This document shows, piece by piece, positions 56,664 through 64,000 of a DNA stretch of 64,000 nucleotides. The DNA lies in assembly GCF_015278255.1 (NCBI RefSeq), contig NZ_JADIJC010000004.1, forward strand, positions 186,001-250,000. Direction: 5' to 3'. Origin of the DNA: Microbacterium hibisci. GTDB taxonomy: Bacteria; Actinomycetota; Actinomycetes; Actinomycetales; Microbacteriaceae. Under the pieces are notes generated by a model that did no database searches, was not told the origin of the DNA, and saw nothing but the letters and a program-made list of their open reading frames with translations. A program made the translations under genes and the position numbers. The number at the start of each line of letters is the position of its first letter. Position 1 is the first letter of the stretch.

Positions 56664-59600
56664 TCAGTCCTCCCGCAGCAGGCGCACCGGGCCGATGAGT
56701 CCGTACTCGCGGACGACGGCGACCTGATGGCGCTCCACCCCGGCGTCCCGCGCCACGATGTCGACGATGTCGTCATAGTAGCCGCGGGCTCGGAGCCGAT
56801 TGTTCAGCGAGCTCGAGACCCGCACCACGACGGCGTTGTCACCGGGACGGAGGTCGGCACTCACGTCGACCACCGGGTGCGCGGTGTCGAATCCCCGCTC
56901 GGGGCCGTCGCCCACGCGCACCGAGCCGAGGCCGCCGCCCGTCGAGCCGAGGTCGAGCACGTAGCGGGCGCCCGGGTCGACGGCGTCGACCCAGACCGTG
57001 GCGGTGTACTCGCCGACGCCCGAGACCTCGGGGCCGACGGCCGCGATCCCGGACCACGGCGTGAGGGTAACTTCGCCGGCGTCGAGGCGCGTGACCGCGG
57101 TGGTCGGCCGGACCTCGCGCGAGACGTAGCCGAGGCCGCGGTCCTCCGTGAGCACCTCGGGCTCGCCCGCGTCCCAGCTCTCGACCACCAGTCGCCAGGC
57201 GTCGGCCCGGGCGACCTCGGTGAGCGCCGGGCTCGCCGAGTCTGCGGCATCCGTCGTCCGGTCCAGCACCACGATCGCCACCTCGCCGGGCGCGAGGGCG
57301 AGCTCGACGATGGTGCGCCCGCCGTCGCTGCGGGTGCCCCGGTGCGGGCGCAGCTCACCGGTCCACGGGTCGAGCCGGTGCGCCGAGCCGATGCCCTCGA
57401 GCGAGACGCGCACGGTGGTCGGCTCGGCCGTCTCGTAGAGGAAGTGATACGCGTACACGACGGTGAGGTCGTCCCCCTCGCGCAGGTGGGTGAGCACGTG
57501 CGTGTCATCGGTCTCGAAGCGCGCGCGTCCGCCCGCACCCAGCTCGTCGAGGGCCGCGACGACGCCGGAGGGAGCCGCGACGCGGACTCCCGGCATCCGG
57601 CGCAGCTCCGTCATGATCGCGGCGAGCTCGTCGTCTCTTCCGTCGAGTCCGGGAGTGGCGGATGCCGCGCGCTCATGCGTCCGGAAGCGACCGTCGCGGA
57701 GCGACTCGAGCTCGCGCGCGCCGTCGACGATCACGAGGCGCAGGCCCCGCTCGACCCACCCGCGGAGGTGCGCGGCGACATCGGCGTCGAGCGTGCTCTG
57801 GTAGACGATGAGCGCGCGGTAGCCCGGACCGTCCGGCTGCACCTCGTCGCCGTCGAACGACACGTCGTCGCGCAGCAGCAGCGAACCGTCGAAGAACTCG
57901 TACGTGATGCCGGCGTCCTGCATGCCGAGGTCCTGCCACCAGTGGTTCTCGCGGTCGCGCATCCACATGGTTCCGTACGCGACCTCGTCGGGGATGCGCT
58001 CGCCGTCGGGGGCGGTCAGGCTGACGCCGATGAGGTTGTCGGTGAAGTGGTCGGTGCGCAGGATCCCGACGTCGATGCGGGGCTGGCCGTGCCGCAGCGC
58101 ATACTGCAGGCGTCCGATCGCGGCGGTCCAGAGCGGGTAGAACTCCGAGCCGGGCTGACGGGTGTCGAACCGCTCCGAGAACATCGGCCACATGCCCTCG
58201 TGGCCCGGCCACTCGGTGACGCCCTCGGCCCCGGCAGGGCTCGCCCAGCCGTGCAGCACCGTCTTGGTGATGCCCGCGGCGAGCTGCGTGGCGATGATCT
58301 GGTCGTAGAACCGGTGGTCGAGCATGTGGTTGCGCGTGGTCGCGCCCGTCTCGGACGAATACTGCTTGCCGAAGAGGTGCGCGGGTCCGGCCATGAGACG
58401 GTATGCGTCGATCTGCGATCCGAACTCGAGCGACTCCGTCTCGATGCCGTCGACCTCGGGACCGGGCCGGGTGAGCTCGAACGGGAGTCCGTAGCTGATC
58501 TCGGCACGCAATGTCATCCCGACCCCGTGGAGGAAGGCGGCGAAGGGCCGGAGCATGTTCTCGATGTAGAGGTCGGTGAGCGTGCGGGCGTAGTCGAACC
58601 GCACCTTCTCGACGGTGAGGCGGTCGGCCTCGTCGACGGGCTCGTGGTGGTAGACGGTCGACACGGCCATGAACGGCACGTCGCGGGTGAGGAACGGCAG
58701 CCAGGGCACGAGGTCGTAGCCGCGCCGGGCGCGGAACTCGTCGGCCACGGTGAAGCCCCAGAACAGGCCGCCCGCACCGTAGGTCGACAGCTCGAGGGAG
58801 TCCATGTACATCTGCGCGCGCGGGTTGCGCGCGATCTCGTCGCGGAGCGCCGGCGTCAGCACGACGTCGTCCCAGTACGCGATGACGGCGTCGACGCCGT
58901 CGCGATCGAGGTAGTTGACGGTGTAGTTCACGCTCGCCGAGGGCGAGGCCGTCTGGCCGGTGCCGTGCATCCAGTACGAGAACAGGCGCCACTCGGCGTC
59001 GCCGTCGTCGTCGGGGGCGGTCCAGTCGAGGGACTCGTCGTGCACCTGCGCTGTGAGGTCGACGACCGAGGCCGCGTCGAGCAGGCCGTCGCCCGCGACG
59101 CGCGCCGCGACCACCGCGACGAGGTGCTGCTGCGTGATCCGTCCGCGGTGCCCGGGCAGGGTGGTCTCGGCGATCGGCGCCTCGAAGTCGATGCGGGGGA
59201 GCGGTCCGCTGCGCGACGTGCCGCCGGCGAGCGTCTCCCGCGCGACATCGAGCTCCTGCGCGGCCGCGCGCTGGTCGGGGTCGATCGTCGGGAGGTTCGC
59301 GTTCGACCAGTTCGTGCCGGACGTGAAGCTCACCGACATGCCGCGGCGGGTGGTCTCCTCGACGACCACCTGCGAGTCGTGCACCCACTCCTCGGAGCCC
59401 CAGCCGTACCGGGTGTGGTCGATGGCCCCCTCGTCCATCGCGAGGAACTCCATGCCGCCGAAGCCCAGGCGATGCGCGTCGGCGATCTCGCGCCGGAGCG
59501 TGGCATCGCTGTGGAGCCCTTCGGCGAGCCACCACCGCAGCTCGGGGCGGAATTCGATGGCAGGGTCGGCGATCTCGCGCCGGAAGTCGTCGAGCGTCAT
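56664..59600 (-). CDS. GH106-like glycoside hydrolase (alpha-L-rhamnosidase-like)
   Basis: 978 residues, no signal peptide, so probably intracellular. The N-terminus RPELRWWLAEGLHSDATLRREI and GFGGMEFLAMDEG resemble the beta/alpha-barrel start of GH106 enzymes. FGKQYSSETGAT and HGWASPAGAEGVTEWPGHEG lie in the barrel. A C-terminal beta-sandwich (YTATVWVDAVDPGARYVLDLG) looks like a carbohydrate-binding jelly roll. The substrate is inferred as rhamnose- or uronate-containing glycan. ATG 59600 is chosen because homology begins there. It is probably co-transcribed with the MarR gene. Confidence 0.75.
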   Translation of the reverse strand: MTLDDFRREIADPAIEFRPELRWWLAEGLHSDATLRREIADAHRLGFGGMEFLAMDEGAIDHTRYGWGSEEWVHDSQVVVEETTRRGMSVSFTSGTNWSNANLPTIDPDQRAAAQELDVARETLAGGTSRSGPLPRIDFEAPIAETTLPGHRGRITQQHLVAVVAARVAGDGLLDAASVVDLTAQVHDESLDWTAPDDDGDAEWRLFSYWMHGTGQTASPSASVNYTVNYLDRDGVDAVIAYWDDVVLTPALRDEIARNPRAQMYMDSLELSTYGAGGLFWGFTVADEFRARRGYDLVPWLPFLTRDVPFMAVSTVYHHEPVDEADRLTVEKVRFDYARTLTDLYIENMLRPFAAFLHGVGMTLRAEISYGLPFELTRPGPEVDGIETESLEFGSQIDAYRLMAGPAHLFGKQYSSETGATTRNHMLDHRFYDQIIATQLAAGITKTVLHGWASPAGAEGVTEWPGHEGMWPMFSERFDTRQPGSEFYPLWTAAIGRLQYALRHGQPRIDVGILRTDHFTDNLIGVSLTAPDGERIPDEVAYGTMWMRDRENHWWQDLGMQDAGITYEFFDGSLLLRDDVSFDGDEVQPDGPGYRALIVYQSTLDADVAAHLRGWVERGLRLVIVDGARELESLRDGRFRTHERAASATPGLDGRDDELAAIMTELRRMPGVRVAAPSGVVAALDELGAGGRARFETDDTHVLTHLREGDDLTVVYAYHFLYETAEPTTVRVSLEGIGSAHRLDPWTGELRPHRGTRSDGGRTIVELALAPGEVAIVVLDRTTDAADSASPALTEVARADAWRLVVESWDAGEPEVLTEDRGLGYVSREVRPTTAVTRLDAGEVTLTPWSGIAAVGPEVSGVGEYTATVWVDAVDPGARYVLDLGSTGGGLGSVRVGDGPERGFDTAHPVVDVSADLRPGDNAVVVRVSSSLNNRLRARGYYDDIVDIVARDAGVERHQVAVVREYGLIGPVRLLRED

Positions 59601-59624
59601 TGCGCGGCATCCGTTCAGGGAAGA

Positions 59625-59651
59625 ACTGTCTCTGCGACAGTATGTACTGTC
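59625..59651. promoter_or_regulatory. Overlapping inverted repeats upstream of the glycosidase gene
   Basis: ACTGTC-TCTGC-GACAGT (59625-59641) shares its right arm with GACAGTATGTACTGTC (59636-59651). They lie 25-51 bp before the glycosidase start, a position suited to an operator or promoter overlap. Confidence 0.65.
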
Positions 59652-59700
59652 CTGCAGACACAACACAAGACCCCGCTGTGCGGGGGGAGACGCCGGAGCC

Positions 59701-60396
59701 TCAGAACAGGCGCGGTGCGCCGGACTCGATGCCCTTCATGCCCTCGTAGTCGAGGGTGACGCAGCGGATGCCGCGGTCCGCGGCGAGCACTTTGGCCTGG
59801 GGCTTGATCTCCTGGGCGGCGAAGACGCCGGTGACGGGCGCGAGATGCGGGTCGCGCCCGAGCAGGTCGAGGTAGCGCGTGAGCTGCTCGACGCCGTCGA
59901 TGTCGCCGCGGCGCTTCACCTCGACGGCGATCGTGCCGCCCGCAGGGTCGCGCAGCAGCAGGTCGACCGGGCCGATCGCCGTCGGATACTCGCGGCGCAC
60001 CAGCGTCAGACCGTCGCCGATCACGTCGACCTGCTCGGCGAGCAGGCGCTGCAGGTCGGCCTCGACGCCGTCCTTCTGCAGACCTGGGTCGATGCCCAGC
60101 TCGTGCGACGTGTCGTGCAGCACCTCGTAGATGCGCACCAGGAGCGAGTCGCCCGTCTTCGCGTGCGTCACCCGCCAGTGCTCGCGTACGCCGGCGGCGG
60201 CGGACTCGTCGTCGGGCAGCTCGACGTCGAGGCGGCAGGGCGGGCTCATCCAGTTGAGGGGCTTGTACGAGCCGCCGTCGGAGTGCACCAACAGCGAACC
60301 GTCGCCCTTGTGCACCAGCAGCCGGGTCGCCAGCGGCAGGTGGGCGTTGAGCCGCCCGGAGTAGTCGACGGAGCAGCGGGCGATGACGAGACGCAC
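59701..60396 (-). CDS. nucS: Mismatch-specific endonuclease NucS
   Basis: 231 residues. The N-terminal DNA-binding domain opens [16 protein letters not shown], and the RecB-like nuclease domain carries GPVDLLLRD and [16 protein letters not shown]. NucS cuts both strands at mismatches and replaces MutS/MutL in most actinobacteria. The C-terminus GAPRLF is typical; a C-terminal motif recruits the sliding clamp. GTG start. Single gene about 100 bp before the glycosidase. Confidence 0.95.
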   Translation of the reverse strand: MRLVIARCSVDYSGRLNAHLPLATRLLVHKGDGSLLVHSDGGSYKPLNWMSPPCRLDVELPDDESAAAGVREHWRVTHAKTGDSLLVRIYEVLHDTSHELGIDPGLQKDGVEADLQRLLAEQVDVIGDGLTLVRREYPTAIGPVDLLLRDPAGGTIAVEVKRRGDIDGVEQLTRYLDLLGRDPHLAPVTGVFAAQEIKPQAKVLAADRGIRCVTLDYEGMKGIESGAPRLF

Positions 60397-60417
60397 CCGA
60401 AGAGCCTAGCCCGGGCG

Positions 60418-61671
60418 TCAGCCCGCCGAGTCGGCGCTGCGCTCGCGATGCGGGTGCCCGACGCCGACCTGCGAGCCGGCGATCGGCTTGGCCGCGCCCG
60501 ACGCCAGCCCCGACATCACGATGAGGCCGACGATAATCCACAGAGTCGGCAGGATGCCGATCTCGTGGCTGATCCAGCCGAGGATCGGCGGACCGCAGAG
60601 GAATGCGAGGTACCCGATCGTCGCGGCGGCGGAGACGGACGCCGCGGCCTTGACCGGATCGTCGGCAGCGGCCGACATGCCCAGCGGGAAGCCGAGCGAG
60701 GCGCCCGCGCCCCACAGCGCGACACCGATGAAGGCGATGGGCAGCGACGGCGCGAGGATGAACATCACCAGGCCGACCGCCGCCGCGGCGGCGAGGATGC
60801 GGAGCGTCCAGACGCGGCCGATGCGGTCGACGAGCGGGCCGCCCAGGATGCGGAACACCGTCATCGCGACCGAGAACACCGTCAGGGCGACCGCGCCGAC
60901 GGCCTCGGTCTGGTCGTGGCCGTCGACCATCGCGATGGTGAGCCAGTCGTTGGCGCTGCCCTCGGCGAACGCCATGCCGAGCATGATCGCGCCGATGGCG
61001 TAGGTGCGCGGGTCGCGCCAGACCGCGAGCGCTTCGGCGACGCGCTCCCGGCGGCTGGTGGTGGTCGCCGGGTCGTCGTGCACGATCTCGCGCGAGGGCA
61101 CGAGTCGCAGCGCGAGGAGCCCCGCGGCGAGGACGAGCACGCCGATCGCACCGAGGTGCCAGAAGACGCCGATCCCCCAGGCCGCCATCGCGACCCCGAT
61201 GCCGGCGCCGACGACGGTGCCGATGCTGAAGAACGCGTGGAAGAGCGGCATGAGCGTGCGCTCGAAGGCCTGCTCCACCGCGGCGGCCTCGACGTTCATC
61301 ATCACGTCGGTGGCGGCCATGCCGATGCCCATCAGTCCGAGGCCGACGGCGGTCACGGCGTACGACTCGAGGAGCTGCACGCCGAGACCGACCACGAACA
61401 CGCCGAGCGAGAACGTGATGATGGTCGCGACCATGCCGCGGCGGGCGCCCCACCGCACGACGATGACGTTCGCGAGCGAGAGGCCCACGATCGAGGCCGC
61501 GCCCGAGACGAAGAGCAGGATGCCGATCTGCAGGTCGTTGATGCCGAGGTCGTTCTTGACCGCGGGCAGCCGCGAGGCCCACGATGCGAAGCCGAGGCCG
61601 GTGACGAAGAAGATCGCGAAGATCGCGGTGCGCCAGGCGACCAGCTGCTTCCGGGTGAGCGCGGTGTCCAT
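60418..61671 (-). CDS. MFS transporter
   Basis: 417 residues with about 12 membrane segments. The opening RTAIFAIFFVTGLGFASWASRLPAVKNDLGINDLQIGIL resembles MFS members related to the FucP/YbjJ group. VVRWGARRGM is the loop 2-3 motif and GGPLVDRIGRVW its half-repeat. The substrate is unknown; sugar is possible from the neighbouring LacI regulator. The gene is divergent from lacI-type gene 61753, and the 81-bp gap holds two identical palindromes, so LacI control is likely. Confidence 0.87.
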   Translation of the reverse strand: MDTALTRKQLVAWRTAIFAIFFVTGLGFASWASRLPAVKNDLGINDLQIGILLFVSGAASIVGLSLANVIVVRWGARRGMVATIITFSLGVFVVGLGVQLLESYAVTAVGLGLMGIGMAATDVMMNVEAAAVEQAFERTLMPLFHAFFSIGTVVGAGIGVAMAAWGIGVFWHLGAIGVLVLAAGLLALRLVPSREIVHDDPATTTSRRERVAEALAVWRDPRTYAIGAIMLGMAFAEGSANDWLTIAMVDGHDQTEAVGAVALTVFSVAMTVFRILGGPLVDRIGRVWTLRILAAAAAVGLVMFILAPSLPIAFIGVALWGAGASLGFPLGMSAAADDPVKAAASVSAAATIGYLAFLCGPPILGWISHEIGILPTLWIIVGLIVMSGLASGAAKPIAGSQVGVGHPHRERSADSAG

Positions 61672-61684
61672 CCGGACATCGTAA

Positions 61685-61716
61685 CGAATCGATTCGGCGA
61701 TCCTCGAATCGATTCG
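61685..61716. promoter_or_regulatory. Twin LacI-type operators
   Basis: CGAATCGATTCG occurs at 61685-61696 and 61705-61716, centres exactly 20 bp apart (two helical turns), between the divergent MFS and LacI genes. The second is extended to TCGAATCGATTCGA. Confidence 0.85.
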
Positions 61717-61752
61717 ACCGACCATTCGGCGACCGGCTACGATCAGGACGAC

Positions 61753-62820
61753 ATGAGCCGTCACGACACCGGCGCCCGCCGCGCCACGATCTCGGACGTC
61801 GCCCGCGAGGCCGGCGTGTCGCCGTCGACGGCCTCGGTCGTCTTCAGCGGCAAGACGCCCGTCTCGGATGCGACGCGCCGGCGGGTGCTCGACGCCGCGG
61901 CCGCGCTCGGCTACACCGGCCCCGATCCCCGGGCGGCATCGCTGCGGCGCGGCCGCTCGGGCATCGTCGGCGTGGTGTTCGAGGAGCACCTCGGCACCGC
62001 GTTCCTGGATCCCGTCAAGACGTTGATGATGGACGGCCTCGCCGATGCCGTCACGCCGCTCGGCGCCGGCCTCCTGCTGCTGCGCGACCACGAGCCGACC
62101 GGCGGCGGGCCCTCGCTCACGACCGCGCCGCTCGACGCCGCGGTGCTCATCGGGTGCAGCGGCCTGCTGCGCGAGTCGCTCGAGACGGTCAAGGCCCGCG
62201 GCATCCCCGTCGTCGTCATCGAGGGCGATGCGGGCGACGACGTGCCCCGCATCGGACTCGACAACCGCGAAGCCCAGCGCCAGGCCGCGAGCCACCTGCG
62301 CGCGCTCGGCCACCGTCGGGTCGCCGTCGTCGCACTCCCGGCGCGCGCGGGCTGGCAGCGCGGCTGGGTGCACGACGACACCGCGGTCGCGGTCGACGTG
62401 ACGCGCGAGCGCCTCGCCGGTGCCCTGGACGTGTTCCCGGATGCCGCCACCTTCGCCGCCGCCGGCAGCTTCATCGACGAGGGACTCCTCGCCGGTCGCG
62501 AGATCTTCGCCGATCCCGAGCGGCGCCCGACCGCCGTCATCGCGCAGAGCGACCTGCTGGCCGCCGGCGTGATCCGCGCCGCCGAGGAGGCGGGTCTTCG
62601 CGTTCCGGAGGACGTCAGCGTCACGGGATTCGACGGCATCGTGGTGGACGGTCTCGCGCCGTACGAGCTCACCACGCTCGTGCAGCCGGCGACCGACAAG
62701 GGACGCGCCGCCGGGGCCGCCGTCGCCGCCATGCTCGAGGGCACGCCCGCGGCCTCGATCCGCTTCACCTGCACCTTCCGCGAGGGCAACACGACGGGAC
62801 CGGCGCCGGCGGACGCCTGA
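61753..62820 (+). CDS. LacI family transcriptional regulator
   Basis: 355 residues. The helix-turn-helix is ATISDVAREAGVSPSTASVVFSG (about 11-33). The periplasmic-binding-like ligand domain includes VVIEGDAGDDVPRIGLDNREAQ and PTAVIAQSDLLAAGVIRAAEEAG. It probably represses the divergent MFS gene and itself through the two CGAATCGATTCG sites. The inducer is unknown. It ends 34 bp before a convergent membrane-protein gene. Confidence 0.93.
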   Translation: MSRHDTGARRATISDVAREAGVSPSTASVVFSGKTPVSDATRRRVLDAAAALGYTGPDPRAASLRRGRSGIVGVVFEEHLGTAFLDPVKTLMMDGLADAVTPLGAGLLLLRDHEPTGGGPSLTTAPLDAAVLIGCSGLLRESLETVKARGIPVVVIEGDAGDDVPRIGLDNREAQRQAASHLRALGHRRVAVVALPARAGWQRGWVHDDTAVAVDVTRERLAGALDVFPDAATFAAAGSFIDEGLLAGREIFADPERRPTAVIAQSDLLAAGVIRAAEEAGLRVPEDVSVTGFDGIVVDGLAPYELTTLVQPATDKGRAAGAAVAAMLEGTPAASIRFTCTFREGNTTGPAPADA

Positions 62821-62854
62821 CCCGCCGAGCACGGGCCCCGGCCAGGCTGCCCGG

Positions 62855-64000
62855 TCAGGACCGCAGCGGTCCGATCGGCAGCGAGTCCGGCGCGAAGTCG
62901 GCGATCGTGTAGCGGCCGCACGGAATGAGCTCGGCGTCGTCGATCGTCGCGCCGCCGGGCAGGTCGAAGGCGGCCGACTGCGCGTCCAGCACGAGGAACG
63001 ACACCTCGCCGACGCCGAAGTCGTCGCGGTTCACCAGCCACGCGTAGCCCCGCAGGCGGTGGTCCACCTGCACGAGCCCACGGGGATCGGTGAGGTGCGT
63101 CTTGGGCAGCCGCACCGTCCAGAACTGCCCGGCGCCGGTGCGTCCCGACTGCTCCGCCCACTCGACCACGCACTCCAGGTCGGCGTCGGGCGCGTCGGCG
63201 GCGACGGCCAGGCGCGGCATCCCGATCCCGATCGCCAGGGCCAGAGCCGCCGCCGTCGCTCCGACGGCGATCGCCGGACGGACGACGGGCCTCGGGACGC
63301 CGGCTCGCTGCGGCAGGAGCATCGGCAGGACGACGAGCCCGAGCAGCGGCGCGAAGACGGCGGGCTGCAGGTACCGGGCCGCGTGGGTGCCCGCGACGAC
63401 CGCCCCGACGACGACCAGCAGCGGCATCGCCCAGCCGCACGCCGCGACGACCGTCGCGCCGACCTCGCGGCGGCGGGCGAGCATCACCGTGGCGGCGAAG
63501 CTCCAGCCCCACAGCACGGCGACGGCGATGACGGATGCCGCGCCCCACGGCGCGCTCCACCGCTCGGCGAGCAGTGCCCCGTAGTAGCCCAGCGACGCCC
63601 ACCACCGCGACGGGTCGAAGTAGCCCGCGCCGGTGTTCGCGATGAGGTGGGCCAGCGGCATCCGTCCGGCGAATCCCAGCAGCGATCCCGCTACGAGTCC
63701 GGCGAGCAGCCAGAGGGCGGCTCTCCGTCGCAGCGCGACGACGGCCAGCACGAGTCCGAGAGGGACCGTCGCCCAGACGGCGAACAGGGGGTTGGTGAGA
63801 ACGGATGCCGCGGCCACCAGCCCGAGGCCCACGACCGCACCCCACGCCGGCCCGGGTCGGGTGCGGTCGAGCCCACGGCGCGCGAGGCCGACCGCCAGCA
63901 CCACGCCGACGACGGTCGCGGAGTAGTAGGTGGTGGTCGCGAGCAGCGACGCGAGCTCGAGGGCGTCGCGCGAGGGCGAGTGCTCCGTGACCGCGAGCAG
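62855..64000 (-). CDS. Polytopic membrane protein (N-terminus outside window)
   Basis: At least 381 residues. The frame is open through the right window edge, so the start and first helices are missing. About eight hydrophobic segments alternate with RRR/RTRP loops. The segment MPLAHLIANTGAGYFDPSRWW lies between them, and THAARYLQPAVFAPLLGL precedes the last helices. The C-terminal about 120 residues are soluble (DLECVVEWAEQSGRTGAGQFW to the end). It resembles glycosyltransferase-like or hypothetical membrane proteins of the GT-C kind, but no catalytic motif is visible in this part. Confidence 0.65.
   Translation of the reverse strand: MLAVTEHSPSRDALELASLLATTTYYSATVVGVVLAVGLARRGLDRTRPGPAWGAVVGLGLVAAASVLTNPLFAVWATVPLGLVLAVVALRRRAALWLLAGLVAGSLLGFAGRMPLAHLIANTGAGYFDPSRWWASLGYYGALLAERWSAPWGAASVIAVAVLWGWSFAATVMLARRREVGATVVAACGWAMPLLVVVGAVVAGTHAARYLQPAVFAPLLGLVVLPMLLPQRAGVPRPVVRPAIAVGATAAALALAIGIGMPRLAVAADAPDADLECVVEWAEQSGRTGAGQFWTVRLPKTHLTDPRGLVQVDHRLRGYAWLVNRDDFGVGEVSFLVLDAQSAAFDLPGGATIDDAELIPCGRYTIADFAPDSLPIGPLRS

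Noticed and set aside
55869..59759. 1296-residue plus-strand open frame
   Set aside because: Antisense shadow of the HAD, MarR and glycosidase genes; His/Arg/Val-rich with no motif.
58960..62820. 1286-residue plus-strand open frame
   Set aside because: Only its last 355 residues (from 61753) are the LacI regulator; the rest is antisense to the glycosidase, nucS and MFS genes.

Overview
The window is a high-GC actinobacterial chromosome segment, most likely from Microbacteriaceae and probably Microbacterium. The evidence is the gene order around the origin, the actinobacterial families present (CrgA, NucS, DUF3566, DUF6049, class E sortase, PknA/PknB with PASTA domains, FhaA/FhaB), the frequent GTG starts and the recurrent GGATGCC word. 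It is centred on the replication origin: oriC lies between dnaA and dnaN at about 25.55-26.02 kb.

Layout. 1-3.0 kb: the 5' part of a large secreted protein with a HEIGH metal-binding motif and Gly/Asp-rich repeats. 3.1-10.3 kb: a HemK-like methyltransferase, then the rightward block DUF6049-murJ-trxB-trxA. 10.5-12.65 kb: a DGPF/YciI protein and an ECF42-like sigma factor. 12.6-23.8 kb: the leftward block rpmH-rnpA-yidD-yidC-jag-rsmG-parA-parB. 24.1-34.3 kb: dnaA-oriC-dnaN-recF-DUF721-gyrB-gyrA-DUF3566. 35.2-35.5 kb: tRNA-Ile and tRNA-Ala. 37.1-49.6 kb: cyclophilin, rhomboid, crgA, sortase, pabA-like gene and the leftward signalling and wall-growth operon fhaA-fhaB-pstP-rodA-pbpA-pknA-pknB. 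49.7-64 kb: accessory genes (tRNA-Leu, GNAT, GntR, cspA, a rhomboid/DUF2156 fusion, HAD, MarR, a GH106-like glycosidase, nucS, MFS, LacI and a truncated membrane protein).

The most unusual region is the roughly 5.6 kb between parA and rsmG. I find no credible gene there. It and its borders carry 16 copies of the ParB-binding palindrome GTTTCACGTGAAAC: 12 perfect, 3 with one mismatch and 1 degenerate. From 17.06 to 18.85 kb the copies are spaced about 222 bp apart as the leading element of a degenerate tandem repeat. Each unit also keeps two further conserved words at fixed offsets. One perfect copy contains the parA start codon and another copy lies in the jag-rsmG gap. I read this as an expanded centromere 5-11 kb from oriC. 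The unit repeat with its two extra words is not something I recognise as described.

How the genes work together: DnaA, DnaN, RecF and gyrase act at and after initiation. ParA, ParB and the parS array segregate the new origins. RnpA, YidD, YidC and Jag serve tRNA maturation and membrane insertion. MurJ, RodA and PbpA build wall under PknA/PknB/PstP and FHA control, and CrgA links wall growth to division.
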